Positions 1 through 8,895 of a stretch of 64,000 nucleotides of DNA are shown here, one piece after another (the stretch's first letter is position 1; each line of letters begins with the position of its first letter). This stretch comes from an uncultured Eubacterium sp. (GTDB lineage Bacteria; Bacillota; Clostridia; Oscillospirales; Acutalibacteraceae): positions 1 to 64,000 of the forward strand of contig CAKTGF010000006.1 of the NCBI GenBank assembly GCA_934561395.1, given 5' to 3'. Both the position numbers and the translations under genes were made by a program. Under the pieces are notes generated by a model, which saw nothing but the letters and a program-made list of their open reading frames with translations, did not search any database and was not told where the DNA came from.

Positions 1-36
1 TTTGTCACTTCTTTCCTCGCTAAAGCTTTTCCTTTC

Positions 37-55
37 CCACCTGCATAGCAGGTGG
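37..55. repeat. Perfect 8-bp hairpin, unassigned
   Basis: An 8-bp arm CCACCTGC is followed by a 3-base loop and its exact complement GCAGGTGG. It lies upstream of the first identifiable gene and next to TTTGTT-GCA-AACAAA, a second small inverted repeat at 61-75. It may be the end of a transcript that begins outside the window or a dispersed palindromic element. No function can be assigned from one copy. Confidence 0.45.
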
Positions 56-80
56 TTCTCTTTGTTGCAAACAAAAGAAA

Positions 81-116
81 ACGCAACAGATACAGTGTTT
101 TAGGTATCTGTTGCGT
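81..116. terminator. Intrinsic terminator (bidirectional)
   Basis: A 13-bp perfect stem (ACGCAACAGATAC with GTATCTGTTGCGT) encloses a 10-base loop. On the plus strand it is followed by a T-rich run, and on the minus strand by TTTTCTTTTG. It directly follows the stop codon of the minus-strand glycerophosphodiesterase gene, so it most likely ends that transcript, and it could also end one arriving from the left. Confidence 0.8.
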
Positions 117-122
117 TGTTTT

Positions 123-956
123 TTATTTATCCCAATTATCAATTGCCTGCTGGATTAAATCGGGATGATGGGTTGTGATATTGTCGGGCTTGATAATAAG
201 CGACCTTTTAATTGCACGGTCGGTATCCACAGTCCAAACGGAAAGCTTGTAGCCGTTTTTGTGCAGCACCTCTGAAAGTGTGCCGGAGGCGTAAGCATAA
301 TTGCAGTTAATGCCGATTGCCCCTGTTTCGTCAAGGATTTTTAAAATTTTGGTTTGATAATCGTCTGAAAAAATCTTAAAACGGCTTGGCTGGCAGTTCA
401 GGTAATAATCAATGCCCGGGCACTCCTCCTTGGCAAGCTTGGTTTGCGCCTGGTCAAGGCCTGTCATAAATACCTGGCCTTCCATTTTACATTCCTTAAT
501 AAGGGTGTAAAGGTCGGGTAAAACCTTGGTTTCTTTAATATCAAGGTTAATTTTAATGCCCGTGCCGTAAAGCATATCAAAGGCTGATTTAACCTCAACA
601 CCGTCGCTGTTGGTTGTGATAATGTCATGCCCCATAACGATTGTGCCGTCAGGCCGCTGGCGAATATCAATTTCAAAAACATCAACATTGTTATCTATTG
701 CCGCCTGAACTGAGGTAAGGGTGTTATCCGGGGTGTCAAAGGCACCTGTGTGTGCAGTAATTGTAAATCCGTCCACAAATTTTAACTTCCTTCCGTCGTA
801 TGTTTTTGTAATGGCATAGTTTGCAACACCCACAATCATAGCCACTGAAACAAGAAAAGAAATAACCTGATAGCTAAAATGCTTTGCCCAGGTGGGGGTC
901 ATATTACGCCGCAAAAAGCGCTTAAACTTTTGCCACCGTGTAATTTTGTCAGCCAT
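123..956 (-). CDS. Membrane-anchored glycerophosphodiester phosphodiesterase family protein
   Basis: 277 aa. A basic N-terminus is followed by one membrane segment at about residues 28-48, then a GDPD-type TIM-barrel domain. The family hydrolyses glycerophosphodiesters to glycerol-3-phosphate and an alcohol. Family motifs are recognisable: H69, the PDNT block at 76-79 (usually PENT), the E95-x-D97 metal pair, H110-D111 and the LDIK strand at 138-141. The residue after the first catalytic histidine is Thr (HTG) where most GDPDs have Arg (HRG), so activity or substrate may differ. The start is supported by AAGGA eight bases upstream. It lies downstream of guaB on the same strand with a weak hairpin between, and a strong terminator follows. 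The fold is confident; the substrate is unknown. Confidence 0.85.
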   Translation of the reverse strand: MADKITRWQKFKRFLRRNMTPTWAKHFSYQVISFLVSVAMIVGVANYAITKTYDGRKLKFVDGFTITAHTGAFDTPDNTLTSVQAAIDNNVDVFEIDIRQRPDGTIVMGHDIITTNSDGVEVKSAFDMLYGTGIKINLDIKETKVLPDLYTLIKECKMEGQVFMTGLDQAQTKLAKEECPGIDYYLNCQPSRFKIFSDDYQTKILKILDETGAIGINCNYAYASGTLSEVLHKNGYKLSVWTVDTDRAIKRSLIIKPDNITTHHPDLIQQAIDNWDK

Positions 957-979
957 TAAATCAGTCCTTCAAAAATTAA

Positions 980-1012
980 GGCGGATAATTAAATATAAAT
1001 TCAACATCCGCC
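980..1012 (-). terminator. Possible weak terminator after guaB
   Basis: A 7-bp stem (GGCGGAT with ATCCGCC) with an AT-rich 19-base loop sits between the guaB stop and the next minus-strand gene. On the minus strand it is followed by TTAATTTTTG. The loop is long and the U-run is imperfect, so it may be only partly effective. Confidence 0.4.
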
Positions 1013-1023
1013 CATAAAAGTTA

Positions 1024-2496
1024 TTATTTATTGCCTGAATAGTTTGGAGCCTCTTTAGTAATATAAACATCGTGGGGGTGGCTTTCAACAAGGCCGGCAC
1101 CTGTAATTCTGATAAACTGTGCCTTATCCCTAAGCTCTTGAATGGTGTGGCAGCCGACATAGCCCATACCTGAACGAAGACCGCCCATCATCTGATATAC
1201 TGTATCTGATAAAGGTCCCTTATAAGGAACACGGCCCTCAACGCCCTCCGGAACAAACTTTTTAGAGCCCTTTTGGAAGTATCTGTCAGCAGAGCCGTGG
1301 TTCATTGCACCAAGGGAGCCCATGCCACGATATACCTTAAACTGTCTGCCCTGCCAAATTTCTGTTTCGCCTGGGGATTCCTCACAGCCTGCAACAAGTG
1401 AGCCCACCATAACAACCGAGCCGCCTGCTGCAAGAGCCTTAACAATTTCGCCTGAATATTTAATACCGCCGTCAGCAATTACCGGCACGCCGTATTTATC
1501 TGCTCTCTCTGCAGAATCATAAATAGCTGTAATTTGGGGAACACCGATGCCTGCAACAACACGGGTTGTGCAAATTGAGCCCGGGCCGATACCGATTTTA
1601 ACAGCGTCTGCGCCTGCTTTGATAAGTGCCTCAGTAGCGTCTGCTGTGGCAACATTGCCCGCAATAAGCTCAACATCGGGGAATGCGTTTTTAACCTTTG
1701 CAACATTTGAAATAATATTCTTTGAGTGACCGTGAGCAGAGTCTAAAACGAAAGCGTCAACCCCTGCCTCGTAAAGAGCCTGTGCTCTGTCAAGAACATC
1801 TGCTGTTACGCCAAGTGCTGCGGCGCAAAGCAATCTGTCTTTAGAATCACGGGCAGTGTTTGGATATTTAACTGCCTTTTCAATATCCTTAATGGTTACA
1901 AGGCCTGTAAGCTTGCCTGCCTCGTCAATAAGGGGAAGCTTTTCAACCTTTGATGCCATAAGAACCTTTTTAGCCTGCTCAAGGGTTGTGCCTGCCATTG
2001 CTGTTACAAGGTCCTTTTTAGGGGTCATAACCTCGGAAATCTTAACATCGTAATTTGTCATAAACCTTAAATCACGGTTTGTTAAAATACCAACCAATGT
2101 TCCGTCAGCCTCGCAAATGGGAACACCGCTGATTTTATATTTGCCCATTAAAGCGTCTGCGTCTTTAACGGTATGATTTGGCGAAAGATAAAAAGGATTT
2201 GTAATAACACCGTTTTCGGATCTCTTGACCTTGTCAACCTCGGTAGCCTGCTCTTCAATGGTCATATTCTTGTGAATAACGCCGATACCGCCCTCACGAG
2301 CAATGGCAATAGCCATGCCTGACTCTGTTACGGTATCCATAGCAGCTGTCATAAGGGGAATGTTAAGAACAATTTTGTTTGTTAATCTTGTTTGCAAATT
2401 TACCTGATCGGGTGTTACATCTGATTCTGCCGGAATTAAAAGCACATCGTCAAATGTAAGACCTTCTTTAACAAACTTTTCGTTATAAGCCTTCAT
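1024..2496 (-). CDS. guaB: Inosine-5'-monophosphate dehydrogenase
   Basis: 490 aa, the normal length. It oxidises IMP to XMP with NAD+, the committed step of GMP synthesis in the cytosol. The catalytic barrel is interrupted by a pair of CBS domains at about residues 98-210. The substrate loop GIGPGSICTTR is present with catalytic Cys309, and the mobile-flap Arg-Tyr pair is seen in SADRYFQ. The GGAGGA ribosome site lies about 7 bases before the ATG. It has its own promoter at 2547-2575 and appears monocistronic or loosely followed by the GDPD gene. No purine riboswitch is visible in the short 5' region. Identification is certain. Confidence 0.98.
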   Translation of the reverse strand: MKAYNEKFVKEGLTFDDVLLIPAESDVTPDQVNLQTRLTNKIVLNIPLMTAAMDTVTESGMAIAIAREGGIGVIHKNMTIEEQATEVDKVKRSENGVITNPFYLSPNHTVKDADALMGKYKISGVPICEADGTLVGILTNRDLRFMTNYDVKISEVMTPKKDLVTAMAGTTLEQAKKVLMASKVEKLPLIDEAGKLTGLVTIKDIEKAVKYPNTARDSKDRLLCAAALGVTADVLDRAQALYEAGVDAFVLDSAHGHSKNIISNVAKVKNAFPDVELIAGNVATADATEALIKAGADAVKIGIGPGSICTTRVVAGIGVPQITAIYDSAERADKYGVPVIADGGIKYSGEIVKALAAGGSVVMVGSLVAGCEESPGETEIWQGRQFKVYRGMGSLGAMNHGSADRYFQKGSKKFVPEGVEGRVPYKGPLSDTVYQMMGGLRSGMGYVGCHTIQELRDKAQFIRITGAGLVESHPHDVYITKEAPNYSGNK

Positions 2497-2546
2497 ATAC
2501 TGTCCTCCAAACTCTAAATAATAAGGTATTAAAAAATATTTCTACT

Positions 2547-2575
2547 ATAATAACACTTTGCAAATGGTATATCAA
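2547..2575 (-). promoter_or_regulatory. Sigma-A promoter of guaB
   Basis: On the minus strand TTGATA and TATTAT are separated by exactly 17 bp and point at guaB, with a leader of about 45 bases. This makes guaB independent of the transglutaminase gene upstream. Confidence 0.75.
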
Positions 2576-2591
2576 GTATTTTTTGCATTAA

Positions 2592-4430
2592 TCATTTAAC
2601 TGTTATTGATTTTTTAGCCGAATAGCTGCCGTAGCTGTTATAGGTCTTGCCGTCAGCCCCCTTAAAGGTTTTGTATGGCCTTATTCTGACATAATATGCC
2701 TTGCCCTTTGTAAGCCCTGTTAACTTTTTGGAGCTGTAATCGCCCGACACCTTAACGGTTTTTGCATTATCCATATTTTTAGATTTGCTGTACTGAATTT
2801 GATACCCTGTGCATTTTACCTTTGACCATGTAAGGCTTATGCTTTTTGCCGATGAGGATATTGTTTTGATTGCTGTGCTCTTTGGCCTTGTGCAGGAGAT
2901 AAAATCCTTGCTGAAGGAGCCGTAAATATATTTTCCGCCGCTCTTTTTATATGCCCTTATTTTAAATCTATATGCCCCTGCGGATGACAATGATGTCATT
3001 TTTGCGCTGTTTGCCGAGGCGCTCACGGTTTTTGCCAAATACCAGCTGCCGTTTTTGTATTTATATATTCTGTAACCATCAATATTGCCCTTTGGGGTGT
3101 TCCATTTAAGGGTGATGGAGTCGGTTGTGCGGGTTGTTGCCGTAACGCCAGTAACCTGAGTGGGCTTAATATCAAAGCTGCGCCTTGCAGAGCCCACATG
3201 GCTGTTAACGCCCGTAACCGCAACCCTTGCAGTGCCTGTTGCAACATTTGATGAGTAGCTTACGCTGTAATCCTCTGCCTGCACCGCCGTGCCGTTATTT
3301 TCTTTAACGGTTACCTGTGGCTTGATAGCCTTGCCCTTATATGTGTATTTGCTGTAGGGAATGCTTACAACACAATTTGAAATAAGCTTTGAGTTTGTAC
3401 TGTCATAATCGCCCTGAGCAAAATATTTTTCATAATTATTTTTAAAATAGCTTGTTTCGTAATAATTCACATCAAGGGTGTGTTCCCTGCCTGAACTGTT
3501 CCAAAAGTTTACGCTGTTATCGTCAGCCCTGATGCCGTCATAATCAACCAGGAAGTAATCGTAGCTGTAATCGCCGCCCTCGTCATCCCAGGTGCAGTCA
3601 ACAAAATAATATTTGCCGTCAAGCATTACAATGTTCCAAGCGTGGCAGCCCTCATTAGGGTCTGACGATACAAACCTTACATTATAGCCCAGCTCCTTGC
3701 AAAGCCTGTAAAAAGCAAGAGCATAGCCCTGGCAAACACACTGACCCTTAACCAATGCGCCGTATGCCGAAAAGGCATAACTGTAACGGTCAACATTACC
3801 GTTCATTGCGTTTGCGGCGTCATAATCATAATCTGCCCTTTCGCAGATAAAATCATGCACCTTTTTCATAACCTGATAATCGCTGAGCTTTGAAAAATCA
3901 ACGCTTTTAACAAAGGAGTTAACAACCTTGTCAACCTGCTCCTCCTGGCTCTTTGTGTCGTTATAAAACATTTCAACCTCAAACAGATAATAATATTTGC
4001 CGTTCGATTTTGAATAGCTGGTTTCATAGCTGAAGCCCGCCAGTTGCCAAAATGCATAGTCGCCGTCAACTGCGGTGGTTGAAAGCTCGTCGCTGCACGC
4101 ATTTACCAAAACATCGGTAATAAAATCGGTTTGATTTGAAACCGCCTTAGTGGAATAGTAATAAATATCAATATCATAAGCCCTTTGGCAAACCTTATCC
4201 TTAACCTTGTTGTAAAGCTGCTTGCCCTGGGAATAATAGGTGCTGCCTTTATAGGTGGATGTTGTTGAATTGGCAATGCCCACCTTTGGCATTTTTGCGC
4301 CGTTTTCAACAGCAAACGATGATATACCCGTTGGGTGATTGCCGCCGTCAGCCGCCATTGCGGATAGTGGAACCGCCAAAGCGGAAATAATCATTACCAA
4401 GCTTAAAATTGCCGAAAGTATTTTTTTCAT
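2592..4430 (-). CDS. Secreted transglutaminase-like protein with Ig/FnIII-type repeats
   Basis: 612 aa. A signal peptide covers about residues 1-26 (hydrophobic core, then AMA-ADGG). The transglutaminase/protease-like core lies at about 185-295 with the full triad: C233 in VCQGYA, H263 in CHAWN and D278 in FVDCTWDD. A short beta-rich Ig-like segment (about 350-420) follows, then two fibronectin type III-like domains at about 423-510 and 515-612. Secreted proteins of this kind in Clostridia are thought to act as cysteine peptidases or crosslinkers at the cell surface. No sortase motif or membrane anchor is seen, so it is probably released or held by wall binding. The ATG overlaps the stop of the kinase-like gene (ATGA), so it is the last gene of the ftsEX-M23-queH run. 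The natural substrate is unknown. Confidence 0.85.
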   Translation of the reverse strand: MKKILSAILSLVMIISALAVPLSAMAADGGNHPTGISSFAVENGAKMPKVGIANSTTSTYKGSTYYSQGKQLYNKVKDKVCQRAYDIDIYYYSTKAVSNQTDFITDVLVNACSDELSTTAVDGDYAFWQLAGFSYETSYSKSNGKYYYLFEVEMFYNDTKSQEEQVDKVVNSFVKSVDFSKLSDYQVMKKVHDFICERADYDYDAANAMNGNVDRYSYAFSAYGALVKGQCVCQGYALAFYRLCKELGYNVRFVSSDPNEGCHAWNIVMLDGKYYFVDCTWDDEGGDYSYDYFLVDYDGIRADDNSVNFWNSSGREHTLDVNYYETSYFKNNYEKYFAQGDYDSTNSKLISNCVVSIPYSKYTYKGKAIKPQVTVKENNGTAVQAEDYSVSYSSNVATGTARVAVTGVNSHVGSARRSFDIKPTQVTGVTATTRTTDSITLKWNTPKGNIDGYRIYKYKNGSWYLAKTVSASANSAKMTSLSSAGAYRFKIRAYKKSGGKYIYGSFSKDFISCTRPKSTAIKTISSSAKSISLTWSKVKCTGYQIQYSKSKNMDNAKTVKVSGDYSSKKLTGLTKGKAYYVRIRPYKTFKGADGKTYNSYGSYSAKKSITVK

Positions 4431-4927
4431 TTAATCAACCTCACAATCTGCTCAACCGTTTCCTCTACCGTGTTTTTGTCGCAATAAATAACATCATCTG
4501 CATATTGCTTATACAGCGGCAGTCTTTCATTATACATATCTAAAAGGCTTGTGCCCGATTTAAGCACAACACCCCTTGTGGTTATGTTTTTAATTCTTTT
4601 AACCATGGTGTCATAATCAAGGTGCAAATATATAACCCTGCCCATTGATTTTAAATGCTCCATTGCCTTTTGTGAATAAACAACGCTGCCGCCGGTGGCA
4701 ATAACCGTTGCGTTAATATCAAGGGAAAGTATTGCTTTTTCCTCGGCATTTAAAAAATAATCAATGCCCTTTTTATCAATAATATCCTGCAATCTTTCCT
4801 CCTCCATACCCTGAAGGAGCAAATCGGTGTCAAAAAAATTTTTAAGCAGCGCCTTTGCCGCCAAAACACCGCAGGTGGATTTTCCCGAGCCGGGCATACC
4901 GATTAAAACAATATTTGATTTATCCAT
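4427..4927 (-). CDS. Shikimate kinase-like P-loop kinase
   Basis: 166 aa from the ATG at 4927, which overlaps the nth stop by one base (TAATG); a longer frame to 4954 would start inside nth. The Walker A motif GMPGSGKST, the FDTD substrate motif and the C-terminal ERLPLYKQYAD lid/helix match shikimate kinases, which phosphorylate shikimate with ATP in chorismate synthesis. Two substrate determinants are altered: the FR..E arginine is replaced (FLNAEE), and the triple-Gly loop reads ATGGSVV. No other aro gene is nearby. It may be a divergent shikimate kinase or a relative acting on another small molecule. It is translationally coupled to nth upstream and to the transglutaminase downstream. Confidence 0.75.
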   Translation of the reverse strand: MDKSNIVLIGMPGSGKSTCGVLAAKALLKNFFDTDLLLQGMEEERLQDIIDKKGIDYFLNAEEKAILSLDINATVIATGGSVVYSQKAMEHLKSMGRVIYLHLDYDTMVKRIKNITTRGVVLKSGTSLLDMYNERLPLYKQYADDVIYCDKNTVEETVEQIVRLIK

Positions 4928-5562
4928 TAGCTGCCCACTCCTACCTTTTTGCAAATTTCAGACATGCAGCAGCCCTCGCATTTGGGCTTGCGTGCCGAGC
5001 AGGTATCCCTGCCGAACAGCACAATTCTGTGGCAAAAATCACTGCCCTCACTTGGGGGAATAACCTTTTTCAAGGCTGTTTCTATTTTTACAGGGTCCTT
5101 AACATTTACAAGACCTATTCTGTTTGAAATTCTTATCATGTGGGTGTCAACAACAATTGATTCCTTGCCGTAAACATCCCCCACAATCAGGTTGGCGGTT
5201 TTTCTGCCTACACCGGGGAGCTTTACCAAATCGTCAATTTCATCGGGCACCCTGCCGCCGAAATCCGAAATAATCATTTGCGCCATGCCAACAATTGACT
5301 CCGCCTTGTTTTTGTAAAAGCCGCAGGACCTTATTATGTTCTCAATATCCTTAACATTTGCGTTTGCATAATCATCAAGGGTTTTGTATTTTTCAAATAA
5401 CGCAGGTGTAACCAAATTAACCCTTGCGTCGGTGCATTGTGCAGAAAGCCGAACCGCTACCAACAATTCAAATGGATTTGATGCGTTAAGCGAGCATATA
5501 GCCTGTGGATATTCTGTTTTTAATATTTCAACCGCCTTTAACGCTCTTTCCTTTTTCGTCAT
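4927..5562 (-). CDS. nth: Endonuclease III (DNA glycosylase/AP lyase)
   Basis: 211 aa. It removes oxidised pyrimidines and nicks the abasic site in base excision repair. The helix-hairpin-helix LPGVGRKTAN at 115-124 carries catalytic K121, and D139 lies in VVDTH. The 4Fe-4S ligands C188, C195, C198 and C204 have the classic 6-2-5 spacing. AGGAAAAG precedes the ATG. It is 8 bases downstream of rarA, another genome-maintenance gene, and overlaps the next gene by one base. Confidence 0.97.
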   Translation of the reverse strand: MTKKERALKAVEILKTEYPQAICSLNASNPFELLVAVRLSAQCTDARVNLVTPALFEKYKTLDDYANANVKDIENIIRSCGFYKNKAESIVGMAQMIISDFGGRVPDEIDDLVKLPGVGRKTANLIVGDVYGKESIVVDTHMIRISNRIGLVNVKDPVKIETALKKVIPPSEGSDFCHRIVLFGRDTCSARKPKCEGCCMSEICKKVGVGS

Positions 5563-5570
5563 AGCTTTTC

Positions 5571-6842
5571 CTATTTTAAATTTCCTTTAATTCTGTCCCA
5601 ATAAGCCTTTGCCGCCTGCTCTGTTTTGTTGGGGCCGTATTCATAATAACGGGCGCTTTTCAGATTATCCGGCAAATATTGCTGGTATGTGTAGTGATTT
5701 GGGTAATCATGTGGGTAAATGTAATGCTGACCCTTAACCTCTCTGTCCTCGCCGTCATAGTGCTTGTTTTGCAGTTGGCGTGGAACAGGGCCGCCCTTGC
5801 CCGCCCTAACATCTGCCATTGCTGCGTCTATCGCCGCCTCGCCGCTGTTTGATTTTGGGCAGGTTGCCACTAAAATTACAGCGTCCGCCAGGGGGATTCT
5901 CGCCTCCGGCAGGCCAACCATCTGTGCAGCGTCAACAGCCGCCTTAACAATGGGGATAATTTGGGGATATGCAAGTCCCACATCCTCGCAGGCGCAAACC
6001 ATAAGCCGCCTGCATGCACTGGGCAAATCCCCAGCCTCTAACAACCTTGCCAAATAATGCAGTGCCGCATCCGGGTCAGAACCACGCATGCTTTTTTGGT
6101 ATGCCGATACAATATCGTAATGCTCGTCGCCGTCACGGTCGTAGCGCATTGCCGATTTTTGGGTAAGCTCGTCAGCCACATCAAGGGTTATAACCTTTTT
6201 GCCCTCAACCGTGCTTGTGGCAAGGTAGCAGTTTTCAACGGAATTAAGTGCCTTTCGCACATCGCCGCCGCAGCCGCTTGCTATTCGCCGGGTTACATTG
6301 CTGTCAAACTCAATTTCAACATTATTTTCCTTAGCCAGGTAATCAAAGCCCCGTTCTATCGCAGGCACAATGTCCTCTGCCTCAACCGCCTTAAATTCAA
6401 ACACCGTTGAACGTGAAAGTATTGCGCTGTAAACATAAAAATAAGGGTTTTCGGTTGTGGAGGCAATCAGGGTTATTTTGCCGTTTTCTATGTATTCCAA
6501 AAGGCTTTGCTGCTGCCTTTTGTTAAAATACTGAATTTCGTCAAGATAAAGCAAAATACCGTTTGGCGCCGAAAAGGTGTCAAGCTCCGCAACAATATCC
6601 TTAATATCCTTGGTGCTTGCGCTTGTGCCGTTAAGTTTTCGCAGGGTGCGGTTGGTTTTGCTTGCGATAATTGACGCCACCGTTGTTTTACCAACGCCCG
6701 ACGGACCGTAAAAAATCAAATTTGGTATTTCGCCGTTTTCAATCATATTGTATAAGGCCCTGCCCTTTGAAAGCAAATGCCTTTGGCCAACAACCTCGCT
6801 CAGCTCCTTGGGTCTTATTCTGTCTGCAAGGGGATTATTCAA
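5571..6842 (-). CDS. rarA: Replication-associated recombination protein A (AAA+ ATPase)
   Basis: 423 aa. This clamp-loader-like AAA+ ATPase acts at stalled replication forks (MgsA/RarA family). Walker A GPSGVGKTT lies at 46-54, Walker B YLDE at 99-102 and sensor 1 in ASTTENPYF. The C-terminal MgsA-type tetramerisation region includes the typical PHDYPNHY segment. Its ATG lies inside the 3' end of queH (8-base overlap), and nth follows after 8 bases, so the three are co-translated. Confidence 0.95.
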   Translation of the reverse strand: MNNPLADRIRPKELSEVVGQRHLLSKGRALYNMIENGEIPNLIFYGPSGVGKTTVASIIASKTNRTLRKLNGTSASTKDIKDIVAELDTFSAPNGILLYLDEIQYFNKRQQQSLLEYIENGKITLIASTTENPYFYVYSAILSRSTVFEFKAVEAEDIVPAIERGFDYLAKENNVEIEFDSNVTRRIASGCGGDVRKALNSVENCYLATSTVEGKKVITLDVADELTQKSAMRYDRDGDEHYDIVSAYQKSMRGSDPDAALHYLARLLEAGDLPSACRRLMVCACEDVGLAYPQIIPIVKAAVDAAQMVGLPEARIPLADAVILVATCPKSNSGEAAIDAAMADVRAGKGGPVPRQLQNKHYDGEDREVKGQHYIYPHDYPNHYTYQQYLPDNLKSARYYEYGPNKTEQAAKAYWDRIKGNLK

Positions 6843-7452
6843 TTGTATCTACCCCCTTTGAGTAAATGCAGCCGCAAAAATTTTGCCTGTATAAGTTATA
6901 TTCTCTGCTAAGCTCAATTGAGCGCTTGTAGCCCTCACGCTTTTTAAAATCGGAGGGTAACCAGGCCACGCCGTATTCCTTTTCCAGTTCGTAGCCGATT
7001 TCGTTTATTTTTTGCGAATTCTTTAAAGGGCTGATTGAAAGAGTTGTGCAAAAATAATCAAAGCCCTTCTCCCTTGCAAGCTCCGCCGCCCGGCTGAGCC
7101 TTAAGCGGTAGCACCTGAAGCAGCGTTCGCCGCCCTCGGGCACATCTTCGTAGCCCCTTGCGATTTTTTCAAAATCCTCATAATTGTATTCGCCCTTTAT
7201 GAGGGTAATTTTGTGCTTTGCAGGCATTGATTCAATAAGCCTTTTTTGCTCGGCAAAGCGCTTTTCAAATTCCTCCTTGGGAGAAATGTTGGGGTTATAA
7301 TAAAGAACCGTTATTTCAAAATAATTTGCCAAATATTCAAGGGTATAGCTTGAACAGGGGGCGCAGCAACTGTGCAAAAGCAGTTTTGGCACCCTTTCCC
7401 CCAAGCCGTCTATAACCTTATCTGTTAACTTTTGATAATTTATTTTATTCAT
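6835..7452 (-). CDS. queH: Epoxyqueuosine reductase QueH
   Basis: 205 aa, the usual length of QueH (formerly DUF208). It reduces epoxyqueuosine to queuosine in tRNA, replacing the cobalamin-dependent QueG. Cysteine motifs are in place: C29-C30-x2-C33, C111-x2-C114 and C193-x-C195, which are expected to hold metal and an Fe-S cluster. It starts 6 bases after the end of the third M23 gene and overlaps rarA. No other queuosine gene is nearby. Confidence 0.93.
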   Translation of the reverse strand: MNKINYQKLTDKVIDGLGERVPKLLLHSCCAPCSSYTLEYLANYFEITVLYYNPNISPKEEFEKRFAEQKRLIESMPAKHKITLIKGEYNYEDFEKIARGYEDVPEGGERCFRCYRLRLSRAAELAREKGFDYFCTTLSISPLKNSQKINEIGYELEKEYGVAWLPSDFKKREGYKRSIELSREYNLYRQNFCGCIYSKGVDTIE

Positions 7453-7458
7453 TGCTTG

Positions 7459-8880
7459 CTAACTTAAATAATACCTTGGGTTTACCTTTGAGCCGCCTAT
7501 AATAACCTCAAAATGGCAGTGAGGGCCTGTGGAGTTGCCCGTTGAGCCTGATTTTGCAATTTGCTGACCCTTTTTAACGGTTTGCCCAACACTAACCAAA
7601 ATTGAAGAATTGTGAGCATAAAGGGTTACAATTTTTCTTCCCGAGGCGTCTGTGCCGTGGTAAACCATTACATAATATCCGTAGGAATAATTAAGCCTTT
7701 TAACCGTTATTACAATGCCCTTTTGTGCGGCAACAATCTTTGAGCCTGTGGGGCACGGAAAATCTATTCCCGTGTGGGGCTTGCCGTTGCTGTAATAGCC
7801 GTAATCGGCAGAAACGGAATAATGCCCCGGTGCCGGGTAGCCCAAATTAAGCACAGCGTTTGATTTGCTGTAAAGGCTGCTGCCGTCGCCGTAATCAATG
7901 CCCGAGGTGTTGTTTTTCTTTTCGCTTTCCTTAAAGTCGCCTATTTCGTCAGGGCTGATAAGTCCGTTAATAAGGTTTTCAACCTCCTTGTCAACAGCGT
8001 CTATAAGCTCCTGGTCCTCGTTTCTGTATTCGGTGTACATTTGGGTTTGTTCCGAGTATTTTGCCAAAAGTGCGTCGCTTTCCGCACGCTTTTCGGAAAG
8101 AACAATCTTTTTGTCGGCAGCCTCCTGCTGCTTTTTCGCAACATAGTCCTGATCGGCCTTGTATTTTTCCTGCTTAGCGTCAAGCTCGGTTTTTTTGGCG
8201 TTAAGCACCTCTTTTTGAGCGTTTAAGCCGTCCTGCTTGTTAACAATTTCCTCCATTTTGGCATTAACCTGCTTTAAAAGCTGGGTGTCGCTTTTTGAAA
8301 CCGCCTTTATCATTTGGTAGCGGTTGTAAAATTCAGAAATATCTGAGCTTGTTAGAAGCGCCGCTATTATGCTTTCGTTGCCTGAAACATAAATTGCTCT
8401 CATTCTTGTGCAGTAAGCATCATATGTATCCTGAAAATCCTCCTCCAAGCCGGAAAGCTCCGTTTGGGTTTGCTCGTATTCCTCCCCAAGGTCTTTAAGT
8501 TCTTTTTTCAGTGAGCTAATTTCAGGCTTAAGTTGGTCAATATTACTCTGTGCCTGGGCAATTTCGCTGTCAAGAAGAGTAAGTTCCTCGTTAAGGTAAC
8601 CGATTTTCTGGTCAAGGGTATCAATATACTCAGCAGTGGTTTTTGCGCTTTCCTCAAAGGTTTCAAGCTTTGCCTCGTTTTCGCTTAACTTTTTCTCCAG
8701 TTCGGCACGCTGCTGCTCAAGATTTTTTTGCGCCTCCTCAACAGTAACGGTGCTCTCCTGCCCCGACGGTGCAGTGGTGCTTTCCCCATCGTTAGCCAGG
8801 GTAACAAAATTTGTAGGTGCTGCAACAATTGTGCAAACGCATATTATTGACAGTATTTTTAACAGTTTGCGGGATTTCAA
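7459..8880 (-). CDS. Secreted M23 peptidoglycan hydrolase with coiled coil (paralog 3 of 3)
   Basis: 473 aa starting at TTG, with AAGGAG ten bases upstream and overlapping the stop of the preceding paralog. It has a signal peptide (about 1-30), then a long coiled coil (about 45-330) carrying an EYIDTLDQKI block and an Arg-rich FEDTYDAYCTRMRAIYVSG block shared with both paralogs. The C-terminal LytM/M23 domain has zinc ligands H369, D373 and H456, with H423 and H454 also conserved. The layout matches EnvC/PcsB-like proteins whose coiled coil is gripped by FtsX so that hydrolysis occurs only at the division site. All zinc ligands are present, so it should be active rather than an EnvC-like activator. 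That it is an FtsX partner is inferred from the gene order. Confidence 0.9.
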   Translation of the reverse strand: MKSRKLLKILSIICVCTIVAAPTNFVTLANDGESTTAPSGQESTVTVEEAQKNLEQQRAELEKKLSENEAKLETFEESAKTTAEYIDTLDQKIGYLNEELTLLDSEIAQAQSNIDQLKPEISSLKKELKDLGEEYEQTQTELSGLEEDFQDTYDAYCTRMRAIYVSGNESIIAALLTSSDISEFYNRYQMIKAVSKSDTQLLKQVNAKMEEIVNKQDGLNAQKEVLNAKKTELDAKQEKYKADQDYVAKKQQEAADKKIVLSEKRAESDALLAKYSEQTQMYTEYRNEDQELIDAVDKEVENLINGLISPDEIGDFKESEKKNNTSGIDYGDGSSLYSKSNAVLNLGYPAPGHYSVSADYGYYSNGKPHTGIDFPCPTGSKIVAAQKGIVITVKRLNYSYGYYVMVYHGTDASGRKIVTLYAHNSSILVSVGQTVKKGQQIAKSGSTGNSTGPHCHFEVIIGGSKVNPRYYLS

Positions 8881-8895
8881 TTAAAACTTACTCCT

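Noticed and set aside
2497..2591. Purine riboswitch upstream of guaB
   Set aside because: The leader is only about 45 bases, too short for the three-way junction, and shows no matching stems.
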